Shown in pieces: positions 40,130 through 48,700 of a stretch of DNA of 64,000 nt. Origin of the DNA: CAWAHD01 sp963781785 (GTDB taxonomy: Bacteria; Planctomycetota; Planctomycetia; Isosphaerales; Isosphaeraceae); the NCBI GenBank assembly GCA_963781785.1, contig CAWAHD010000002.1, positions 3,534,001 to 3,598,000 on the forward strand. Direction: 5' to 3'. Each line of letters starts with the position of its first letter. Position 1 is the stretch's first letter. The position numbers and the translations under genes are program-made. The notes beneath the pieces were generated by a model. It did not search any database, was not told the DNA's origin, and saw only the letters and a list, made by a program, of their open reading frames with translations.

Positions 40130-40801
40130 ATGAACACGCTGCCCAATACCGAAGGCCTCCTGACCTACGAAGAGCGCCTCAAACGCGATCGGAACTGGAG
40201 TATGGACGAGGGCGACAGGTTTTTTCGACGCGCGGACTCGGTTTTCAAGACGCTACGAAAGATCGCCCTCCGACTCGATGACCTTGGCGTGTCTTATGCC
40301 GTTGCCGGCGCCATGGCCTTGGAGGCGCACGGATTCCGCCGTTTGACCGTTGATGTCGATCTACTGGTTACTCGCGATGGCCTCAAGACAGTCCATGCTC
40401 ACCTCGAGGGTCTCGGTTACGTCCCCCCGTTTAGCGGCAGCAAGAACCTTCGGGACATCGAGCACGGTGTCCGGATCGAATTCCTGATCGCGGGCGAATT
40501 CCCAGGTGACGGAAAGCCGAAGCCGGTCTCCTTCCCGGAGCCCGAACAGGCCGGAGTTGTCATCGACGGGATCCGTTACCTGTCGCTCCCCAAGCTCGTC
40601 GAGTTGAAACTGGCATCGGGAATGACCGGAGGCATTGATCGCATGAAGGACCTCGCCGACGTCGTCGAGTTAATCAAGACGATCGGACTCTCAGCCGAGT
40701 TCGCCGCTGAGCTCAACCCCTACGTCCGGGATAAGTACCTCGAGCTCTGGCACGGCATTCAGGAATCCCCGGTGGGTCCGGTCGAGCCCTGGCCAACCTG
40801 A
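40130..40801 (+). CDS. AbiEii-like nucleotidyltransferase family protein
   Basis: 223 residues. Residues 40-85 read IALRLDDLGVSYAVAGAMALEAHGFRRLTVDVDLLVTRDGL, with the GxxAL and DVDLL elements of the nucleotidyltransferase fold (motif GS/GA followed by DxD). A third conserved acid is likely in RIEFLIAGE. The C-terminal part (SLPKLVELKLASGMTGGIDRMKDLADVVELIK) is typical of AbiEii and related proteins. Members include toxin halves of type IV toxin-antitoxin systems, but no AbiEi-like antitoxin is adjacent. It sits between prkA and yeaH, an insertion in the usual cluster. Confidence 0.7.
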   Translation: MNTLPNTEGLLTYEERLKRDRNWSMDEGDRFFRRADSVFKTLRKIALRLDDLGVSYAVAGAMALEAHGFRRLTVDVDLLVTRDGLKTVHAHLEGLGYVPPFSGSKNLRDIEHGVRIEFLIAGEFPGDGKPKPVSFPEPEQAGVVIDGIRYLSLPKLVELKLASGMTGGIDRMKDLADVVELIKTIGLSAEFAAELNPYVRDKYLELWHGIQESPVGPVEPWPT

Positions 40802-41130
40802 GCAGTTTGCTTCCCGAAAGTATCCAAATCCCGTTCGAAAACGAAATCATCCGTCCATTTGGCTTGGACACCGGAGGGGCTGAGGAATACAATTTGCTAG
40901 GGGATACACGGGGGCATTGGCACCGGCGACCGGACAGAGAACACGCCGACCGTCCTCGACCCACACCCACCCGTCGCTCCCGCGTAAATCATCCAATCGA
41001 TCTTTTGTTTTTCGGCTCGGTCGACCGCTGAAGCCGGGGCCCCCGGTGCTGCGCCAGAAGGCAGCGAGTGGTCGAAATCGGGCAGTCGTTCATCAGCGCC
41101 CGGGTACCCATGGGCGGGGATCTCATAGCC
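40802..41130. other. Spacer before yeaH with possible promoter
   Basis: About 330 bases without a gene. It contains the promoter-like pair at 40864-40893. Confidence 0.4.
40864..40893 (+). promoter_or_regulatory. Sigma-70-like promoter upstream of yeaH
   Basis: TTGGAC at 40864 and TACAAT at 40888 are spaced by 18 bases, each one mismatch from consensus by my reading. An own promoter would fit the separation of yeaH from prkA by the inserted nucleotidyltransferase gene. Confidence 0.4.
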
Positions 41131-42235
41131 GTGGTTCGAAAAATCGATCGTGACGCCAACCGTTTCAAGCAGATCGTCCGCGGCAAGATCAAGTCGGACC
41201 TGCGTAAATACATCACGCACGGCGAGCTGATCGGCAAGACCGGGGGCGAGTTCGTGTCGATCCCCTTGCCGCAGATCGAGATCCCGGAGTTCCGCTACGG
41301 GACCAAGAACCGTGGCGGCGTGGGCCAGGGTCCTGGCGACGTCGGTACTCCGATCGGACGCTCCAGCGACGGCGAGGCCGGCACCGGCGCCGGTGATGCT
41401 CCCGGGCATCACATTCTCGAAGTCGAGCTCACCATGGACGAGCTGGCCCAGATCATGGGCGAAGAGCTGGCGCTTGCCGCGCATCGAGCCCAAGGGCCGG
41501 GCCAACATCGTCGAGGAAAAGGACAAGTACACCGGCATCCGCCAGGCCGGGCCCGAAAGCCTGCGTCACTTCAAGAGGACGTACAAGAAAGCCCTCAAGC
41601 GGCAGATTGCCTCCAACACCTACGACCCCCGCGAGCCGCTCGTGATCCCGATCCGCGAGGACAAGCTCTACCGCTCCTGGAACCCGATCTCGCTCCCGCA
41701 GTTCAACGCCGTCGTCTTTTACTTGATGGATGTTTCGGGCTCGATGACCGACGACCAGAAAGAGGTGGTCCGGGCCGAGGCCTTCTGGATCGACGCCTGG
41801 CTCAAGAGCCAGTACGACGGCGTGACCACCCGTTACATCATCCACGACGCGGTTGCACGCGAGGTCGACGAGCACACCTTCTACCACACCCGCGAGAGCG
41901 GCGGCACCCGCATCAGCTCGGCCTACAACCTGGCCAACAAGGTCATTGACGACCAGCACCCCCAGATCGATTGGAACATCTACGTCTTCCATTTCTCCGA
42001 CGGGGATAACTGGGGCGAAGACAACCGCCACTGCATCAGCCTGCTCCGCGACCATCTGCTCCCCAAGTGCAACCTCTTCTGCTACGGCCAGGTCGAGAGC
42101 CCGTACGGCTCGGGAGAGTTTTACCGCGAGCTCGAAGAGGCCTTCGAGGAGGAAGAGAATCTGGCCCTCTCGGAGATTCGCAACAAGGAGGGCATTTACG
42201 ACTCGATCAAAGAGTTTCTGGGACGAGGAAAGTGA
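41131..42235 (+). CDS. yeaH: YeaH/YhbH family (DUF444) protein with von Willebrand-type motif (frameshifted)
   Basis: About 367 residues with a frame switch near 41475. I chose GTG 41131 (VRKIDRDANRFKQIVRGKIKSDLRKYITHGE) because family members begin this way; ATG 41110 and GTG 41068 are alternatives. First part: IPEFRYGTKNRGGVGQGPGDVG and HHILEVELTMDELAQIMGEEL. Second frame: LPRIEPKGRANIVEEKDKYTGIRQ, then a metal-ion adhesion site DVSGSMTDDQKE and RYIIHDAVAREVDEHTFYHTRESGGTRISSAY. The protein works with PrkA and SpoVR in an unresolved stress pathway. One extra T in GCGCTTGCC explains the switch. Confidence 0.88.
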
Positions 42236-42294
42236 ATCTTGGATAAGAAGCTCGACCTGGCTGACGCCGAGAAACAGTACCAGCACGAGACGAA

Positions 42295-42936
42295 ATGATG
42301 GGAACCCGGACCGAGAAACGAACTGCGAGCAAACGCCACTCCCCCACCCGCCCAGCGACCAGGTCGGGTCTGGTCGTCTATCGCCTGAACGTGCGGCAGT
42401 TCGAGAAGATGATTGAAACGGGGATCCTCTCCGACGGCGATCACGTCGAGCTCCTGGGAGGCTTGCTGGTCGACAAGATGACCAAGAACGACCCACACGA
42501 TTTTACGGTCGGCGCGCTGGGCGAGGCCTTGCGTCCGATTGTCGCACCGGATTGCGTGGTTCGCGAGGAAAAATCGATCGTCCTTGGTCGTTTCTCGCGG
42601 CCGGAGCCTGATGTCGCCGTCGCCCGCGGACCTCGTGAACGGTATCGCTCGGCTGCTCCCAAACCGCCGGATGTCAAATTGTTGATCGAAGTGGCCGACT
42701 CCTCCTATCCAAAGGATCGCGGCAAAAAGTGGATTGAGTATGCCAAGTTTGAAGTTCCTGTGTATTGGATCGTCAACCTGCTCGAGCGACGGATCGAGGT
42801 CTATTCCGAACCCTCGGGCCGTGGCAAGGCGGCGGCCTATCAGGTGACAAGAATGTACGCGCCGGATGACGAAGTCCCCGTCATCCTCGACGGACGCGAG
42901 CTCGGACGATTGAAGGTTGCGGACATCCTGCCCTGA
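42295..42936 (+). CDS. Uma2 family putative endonuclease
   Basis: 213 residues with the PD-(D/E)xK-like Uma2/DUF820 fold. LNVRQFEKMIETGILSDGDHVELLGGLLVDK at 30-60 is the family start. SRPEPDVAVAR near 100 and VKLLIEVADSSYPKDRGKKWIEYAKFEVPVYWIVNL near 125-160 carry the Asp, Glu-x-Ala and Lys of the predicted active site. The C-terminus (GRELGRLKVADILP) is standard. Uma2 genes are abundant in planctomycetes and cyanobacteria, and their biological target is unknown. It lies between yeaH and spoVR together with a second Uma2 gene. Confidence 0.85.
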   Translation: MMGTRTEKRTASKRHSPTRPATRSGLVVYRLNVRQFEKMIETGILSDGDHVELLGGLLVDKMTKNDPHDFTVGALGEALRPIVAPDCVVREEKSIVLGRFSRPEPDVAVARGPRERYRSAAPKPPDVKLLIEVADSSYPKDRGKKWIEYAKFEVPVYWIVNLLERRIEVYSEPSGRGKAAAYQVTRMYAPDDEVPVILDGRELGRLKVADILP

Positions 42937-42978
42937 ACCGTGATGAAGTCTGCTTTTCCGGCCAATCTCCAGTGAAAG

Positions 42979-43671
42979 ATGACCATGGCGACCGCGACCA
43001 TCAATATTGGCCGAGAGGCAGATAGCAACCAGTGTGTCGCAATCCGTGACATCGGCTGGAAGGGCTATCTGACCCTGCTCCGGCTGCGCGGCGAGCGTTC
43101 CGTGCCTCGAATGGTTTATCTCGATGGGACAGTGTTGCTCGAGTCTTTTGCGTTTCCACACGAACAGCTCAGGATACGATTGGGGCGATTCGTGATGGAC
43201 GTTGTGGTCGACCTCGACATCCCCTGTATCGCAGCCGGATCGACGACCTTTCGGCGCCGAGCCAAGCGTGGTGGCGTCGAGGCCGATGAAAGCGACTACC
43301 TGGCAAGTGTGGAACGCGTGCGAGGCAAGAAGAATCTTCACCTCCGGACCGACCCGCCTCCCGACCTGGCGATCGAGGCCGTTTACGGTCACGACGCTGA
43401 CGCGGCTATTGAGGTGTACCGCCGGTTCAGAGTGCCCGAAGTCTGGGTCTCCGACGAAACCGAGCTGGTCATCCTGGTCCTCCAGCCCAGCGGGAAGTAC
43501 GCCGCGTCAGAGACCAGTGCGTCGTTCCCGTTTCTCAGGGCGGCGGAGGTATCCGACTGGGTACACAGACCCGCGACGGGGAACGAGACCGAGTGGGTCA
43601 AGCAGCTCCGAGCCTGGGTCCGAACGACGCTCAAGCCGCGCGTAGGGCAGCAGAACCCGAACCCGGATTGA
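42979..43671 (+). CDS. Uma2 family putative endonuclease, second gene
   Basis: 230 residues. MVYLDGTVLLESFAFPHEQLRIRLGRFVMDVV, ADESDYLASVERVRGKKNLHLRTDPPPDLAIEAVYGHDADAAIEVYRRFRVPEVWVSDETELVILVL gives the Uma2 core with Asp and Glu positions. It is clearly diverged from the gene at 42295, so not a recent duplicate. It lies 42 bases downstream of that gene on the same strand. Confidence 0.82.
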   Translation: MTMATATINIGREADSNQCVAIRDIGWKGYLTLLRLRGERSVPRMVYLDGTVLLESFAFPHEQLRIRLGRFVMDVVVDLDIPCIAAGSTTFRRRAKRGGVEADESDYLASVERVRGKKNLHLRTDPPPDLAIEAVYGHDADAAIEVYRRFRVPEVWVSDETELVILVLQPSGKYAASETSASFPFLRAAEVSDWVHRPATGNETEWVKQLRAWVRTTLKPRVGQQNPNPD

Positions 43672-43744
43672 CAAATAAACCCAACAACACCGGCCCCAAA
43701 ATCGTACGATGAGAGGGTAGCCGGTTAATCCCCAGAGTCGTGAG

Positions 43745-45319
43745 ATGAAGTCCATGTCGACGGTCAACGTTCACAACCTCCCCGATGACCTTCGCGAGAT
43801 CCAGCTCGAGACCGAGGCCCATGCGCGCGAATACGGGCTGGACTTCTACGACACGATCTTCGAGGTGCTTGACTACGACGAGCTTTCCGAGATCGCGGCC
43901 TTCGGAGGGTTCCCGACCCGCTATCCTCACTGGCGGTTCGGCATGGAGTATCAGCAACTGGCCAAGGGATACCGGTACGGCCTCCAGAAAATCTACGAGA
44001 TGGTGATCAACAACGACCCGTGCTACGCCTACCTGCTGCGGTGCAACCAGATGGTCGACCAGAAGCTCGTCATGGCCCATGTCTACGGGCACAACGACTT
44101 CTTCAAGAACAACATCTGGTTCAGCCAGACCAACCGCAAGATGATGGACGAAGTGGCCAACCACGGGTCCCGCATCCGTACTGCGATGGAGCGCTACGGC
44201 GAGGAGACCGTCGAAGATTTCATCGATAGCTGCCTGTCGCTTGAAAACCTGATCGACATCTATTCCCCGCTGATCAAGCGCCGCGAAGAGGTCAACCGCT
44301 ACAACTTCGAGCGCGAACACGAGGACGACGAGTCCGACCAGCCAACCAAGTTTCAAAGCAAGGACTACATGGACTCGTTCGTGAACCCGCCCCACGTCCT
44401 CAAGGAAGAAGCACGCAAGCGCGAAACCGAGCGCGAGAACGAAAGGGCCAAGCCGGCTTCGTTTCCCGAGCAGCCCGAGCGCGATGTCTTGCTCTTTTTG
44501 CTCGAGCACGCGCCGCTCAAGGCGTGGCAGCACGATGTCTTGACCATCATCCGCGAGGAAGCCTATTACTTCGCCCCGCAGGGCCAGACCAAGATCATGA
44601 ACGAAGGCTGGGCCTCGTTCTGGCATTCGACGATCATGACCCAGAAAACGCTCCATCCCTCTGAGCTCGTCGACTATGCCGACCATCACTCCGGCACGAT
44701 GGCCACGCAGCCGGGCCGGCTCAACCCCTACAAGCTGGGCATCGAGTTGCTGCGCGACATCGAGGAACGGTGGAACAAGGGTCAGTTCGGCCCCGAGTGG
44801 GACGAATGCGACAACCTCGACGCCCGCCAGAAGTGGGACAGGAAGCTGGGCCTGGGCCGCCAGAAGATCTTCGAAGTCCGGCGCATCCACAACGACGTCA
44901 CGTTCATCGATACGTTCCTCACCGTCGATTTCTGCCGCCGCTATCAGCTCTTCAGCTATCGCCACAACGACCAGTCCGAGATGTACGAGATCGAGAGCCG
45001 CGAGTTCAAGAAAATCAAGGAGCGTCTTCTCTTCAATTTGACCAACTTCGGGCAGCCGATCATCCGGGTGAAGGATGCCAATCACCGCAATCGTGGCGAG
45101 CTGTACTTGCAGCACGAGTACTTCGGTGTCGATTTGCGGGTCGATCACGCCCAGGACACGCTCCGCCACCTGCACCGTCTCTGGACCCGGCCCGTGCATC
45201 TCGAGACGAGCGTCGACGGGCGACCAACGCTGTTGTCGTTTGATGGAACCGATCACTCTATTCGTCCCTTGGGAGGTTCTTCCCATGAGTCTGAGCAAAA
45301 AGATCGCCGCCGCGCTTGA
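43745..45319 (+). CDS. spoVR: SpoVR family protein
   Basis: 524 residues (515-521 if ATG 43754 is used). YGLDFYDTIFEVLDYDELSEIAAFGGFPTRYPHWRFGMEYQQLAKGYRYGLQKIYEMVINNDP is the diagnostic N-terminus. FFKNNIWFSQTNRKMMDEVANHGSRI, LLEHAPLKAWQHDVLTIIREEAYYFAPQGQTKIMNEGWASFWHSTIMT and VDYADHHSGTMATQPGRLNPYKLG follow. His, Glu and Asp residues in these blocks suggest a metal site. Bacillus SpoVR affects spore cortex formation; the non-sporulating homologue acts with PrkA and YeaH. It is intact. The last 12 residues overlap the next gene and its ribosome site, so the native C-terminus may be shorter. Confidence 0.92.
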   Translation: MKSMSTVNVHNLPDDLREIQLETEAHAREYGLDFYDTIFEVLDYDELSEIAAFGGFPTRYPHWRFGMEYQQLAKGYRYGLQKIYEMVINNDPCYAYLLRCNQMVDQKLVMAHVYGHNDFFKNNIWFSQTNRKMMDEVANHGSRIRTAMERYGEETVEDFIDSCLSLENLIDIYSPLIKRREEVNRYNFEREHEDDESDQPTKFQSKDYMDSFVNPPHVLKEEARKRETERENERAKPASFPEQPERDVLLFLLEHAPLKAWQHDVLTIIREEAYYFAPQGQTKIMNEGWASFWHSTIMTQKTLHPSELVDYADHHSGTMATQPGRLNPYKLGIELLRDIEERWNKGQFGPEWDECDNLDARQKWDRKLGLGRQKIFEVRRIHNDVTFIDTFLTVDFCRRYQLFSYRHNDQSEMYEIESREFKKIKERLLFNLTNFGQPIIRVKDANHRNRGELYLQHEYFGVDLRVDHAQDTLRHLHRLWTRPVHLETSVDGRPTLLSFDGTDHSIRPLGGSSHESEQKDRRRA

Positions 45320-45769
45320 CGAAAACACAAAGGCATATGTTCTCCCATGCACTGTCACGGTCGAGGAGAATCCGAACCGCGTCACCCTGCACCTGACGGC
45401 CCTCGATACCGTCGGTCTGGCGCTTCGATGCGCTCGAGTTTGTCACGACCAGCCGTCCCGAGTGGTCCTCGGAAGCGCTCAACGAATGGGGTAGCCGGCT
45501 CTCCAGCCGGATCACGTATCTCATGGAGCCGCTCAAGGTCCTCGAGATCGACTCGGGCGGCGGCGAGGTCCAGATCCGCAGCCAGAGCCCGACCACTCGC
45601 AACGAGCAGCGCGGCTACTACGAGATGCGGCTGTTCCGCCAGGGCCTGCTCCGCATGGAGCGCTATCGTCTTCGACGAGACCACCCGAGAGCGGCGGCAC
45701 ACGCCGTGCCAGCTCACCCGCGAGACCCTTGAGCGGCTGGCCGACGACATCGCCGCCAGCTTGCCCTGA
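45285..45769 (+). CDS. Conserved-looking protein of unknown function downstream of spoVR (two frameshifts)
   Basis: About 160 residues starting at ATG 45285 after GGGAGG. Segments: MSLSKKIAAALDENTKAYVLPCTVTVEENPNRVTLHLTALDTVGLA; after 45422 FDALEFVTTSRPEWSSEALNEWGSRLSSRITYLMEPLKVLEIDSGGGEVQIRSQSPTTRNEQRGYYEMRLFRQGLLRMERY; after 45668 RFDETTRERRHTPCQLTRETLERLADDIAASLP. The three parts join smoothly, so it is one gene. The sequence alternates strand-like and helical stretches without a recognised motif. It overlaps the spoVR end and is probably co-transcribed with it. Confidence 0.6.
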
Positions 45770-45797
45770 AAACCAGGATACTCCCCGGCCTTTGCAA

Positions 45798-48700
45798 TCA
45801 GAATTCGTCTTCCTCGGAATCAATTCGCCAGAGATGGAGCATATGCTGCTCCACATAGCGTCGCCGCTCATCCTCCGGCCGGGCGAGGATTGCCGCGATC
45901 ACCAGCCGGGCGGTATTCTTGAGCTCATCCCTGGACAGCCCTGACGATTCGGGTAACGAATCGATCAACCCGGCGGCCCGTGCCGGGTCAACTAAAGCCA
46001 TCGCCTCGAACACCTCGTCCCCCTTGAACATCGCCCCCCAATCCTCCAGACCAATACGACGACGGGCGGCTCCGTCGGCAAACCCGTCGAGGATCTGACA
46101 GGCGATGGCTCGGTCGTACCGAGCGATCATCGAGGCCAGCAGTGCATTCGCGATGTCCGAGATTCCCTCGCGACCCATCGGTCCCGGAATCGGCAGCCGC
46201 AAGGCCAGCGTTCGCATGACGTATTCGGGGATCAGCCGCCCATCGACCTGCTCGACAATCGGCAGGAGCCCTGCCCCGGCTGTGCACGCCATGCCCAGGC
46301 CGTCCCAGTCATCCGTCCCTGATGCCACAGCCTGTTCCAGCACCGCGAAGGCTTCATTGCAAAGCTGGACAGCTTGGGTGCGATCCCTGGTCTTCCGCGA
46401 TATCGCCAGGGCCATTGCTCCCAGCGCACGGGAGCGATGGCGAGGCTTCTTGATCGCCGCCGCCAGCGCCTTTGCCCGCTTCGGGTCGACAGCGACCATC
46501 CGGTAGCAGACGCGCTCGGTGTACTCGTCGCGAAAGTGCGGCCAGGCGTCGCGCATCATCATCAAGACTCGCTCGGCCTCGGCAGGATTCTTGCCCGCCA
46601 GCTCATGAGCGATCCGTCCAAGGTACTTGTCGTGATCGCGATCTTCTTTCGTGGCTTCGAGCAAATCGAGCGCAGCCGGAAGATCAACCTGGGCCAGTTC
46701 CTCCGCGAGCCTTCCGCGCGCCCAGGCGGCGGTGCCTTCCGTACGGAGCTTGACGGCGGTCGCCTGTGCTTCGCGCACAAGATTTGTCGCCTCCGCGGTC
46801 TTCCCCAGGTCAAACAGTCGCCCGCCGATATCTGCGAGCCGCAGGACACGAGACTCTGGGTCGGCGACCGCCCGGCCAGCGACCAGTGAGTCGTTCAAGA
46901 GCGAGAGCTTGCGCGCCTGCTCGCTCTCGGGCAAAGCGGCGCCCGCCTCGGAGTAGGCATACGATCGCATGTTGGCGTCGGGAATTGCCTCGATCAAGGC
47001 GCGCGCCTCCTGGTCGCTCTCCCGCATCAGCCGCACTGCCAGAGACAGGCGAATGTTGTTGGGCCGCCACTGTCCAAGACGCTGATCACCCAGAAGTTCG
47101 GTCGTCCGACCCACATCGAGCCGCGCGAGGATCTGCAGAACTGCGAAGAGCTCGTTCGCGCCTCCCTCCTTGATCACCCGCTCTGCATACCCGTCGAACA
47201 GACGATGCAGAACGGCCAGCTCATCGGTGCGGGAGAGTACGGGGATCGAGCCAGTCGTTGACTTGGGGAAGCCTTCATCCATGCGCGTGAGGACGATCTC
47301 CATGATCGGCTCCGCGGGGCGCAGCGGCTTGCCCTCGAACCGGTATCCGTCCTTGGCGACGAATACGAACGACTGCCCGGCCAGGACGCCCGGGAGAGCA
47401 AATCGGCCCTCCGCGTCGGTGATGTCGTGAGTTGGAGCAGGACCGTCGCCGGCCTGCCGCACCGAGGCGCCCGCGACGGGTCTGCCCCGGGAATCAATCA
47501 CTCGACCGTGCACCGTCCGCAGCCGGCGGAGCACGACCTTGGGAAAGAACGGCCGCGTGTCGGCCTTGAAAGCCAGCCATGGGGTACTTTCGGGCATGAA
47601 CGTTTCATCCACGGGCTGGATCTCGGCGCGGTAGCCATAACCGCGCTTGAGCTGCCGGGAAGTCCGGAACCGGCCGTCGCCGTCGGTGCGGATTTCGCTC
47701 GCATCGAAGCGAATTGGACGGGCGTCCGGACCGCCGTCATACTTCAAGGGACGAGAGCGGATCTCGACCAAGGCTCCGGCGATTGGTTGATCGGCCGCGT
47801 CGACGACGCGCCCGACAAGAGCCACGGTATTAGCACCGCTGATAACCAGCTTGGCCGGCGTTCCCGTGCCCGCCCCGGCCGGCGTCGGCCCGTCGGTGCG
47901 GGCGTCGTTCGCACTGGCCTCGAGCATCACGTTTGCGCCCGGATGGATCCCCTCGAGCAGGAATTGACCCTGGGCGTCCGTCGTGGCAGCCGCTGAGAAA
48001 GTGCGCCCGAACGAAACCCCGGGGGGGTTCGGAGGATTTGCAGGGTAGATCCTGTCCCACTTCCCTTCGACGTTGGCCGCGGCGACCGGATTGCCGGCCT
48101 CGTCGACGACAACCCCGCCTAGCGTCACCCCGCGGTCCAGCTCGATCGGGGCGAGCGTCAGGCCGTCCTGCTCGCCGATCATGATTTCGACGCCATGGCC
48201 CCGCTTGAGATACGCCTTGGGCTCGGAGAGATGGAGATAGGACTGGGAGCCGGGCAGCGCCAACGCCTCATAACGGCCCTCTTGATCGGTGGGCACAAAT
48301 TTGAGCCTTCCCCCGGCAAGAACGGGCGAGCTGAGCGCAACGCCGACGCCTTCGATCGGCTTGCCCGTCCCCTTTTCCACGATCACACCATGAACGTGAA
48401 TCAGCCGTTTGAGGGGGATCTCGATCCTGAACGTCTTCGGTGAAGCTGGCCTGGTGAGAACGCGCACGTCGGCGATCCCCGGAATGAGCGGCACAGCGGC
48501 GGTCGGGACCGTCTCCTCTCGTAATTCGCGATCAGTGATGGCAACGGCTCGATACATCGAGGATTCCGGAACCTGCACAGATACCGAAAGCCGTCCCCGC
48601 GCGAGAGCCGGGATCCGAAACCGCCCATGGTCGTCGGTGACCGTGTGCGCCTCGCCACACCCGATGAACGCCCTGTGATCATCAGGGTGATACGTATTGA

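Noticed and set aside
40130..40801. Complete AbiE type IV toxin-antitoxin system
   Set aside because: Only the nucleotidyltransferase half is present; neither neighbour resembles the AbiEi antitoxin.
43631..45385. 584-codon open frame on the minus strand opposite spoVR
   Set aside because: The plus strand encodes an unmistakable SpoVR protein; the antisense frame is Val/Leu-rich and lacks any motif.
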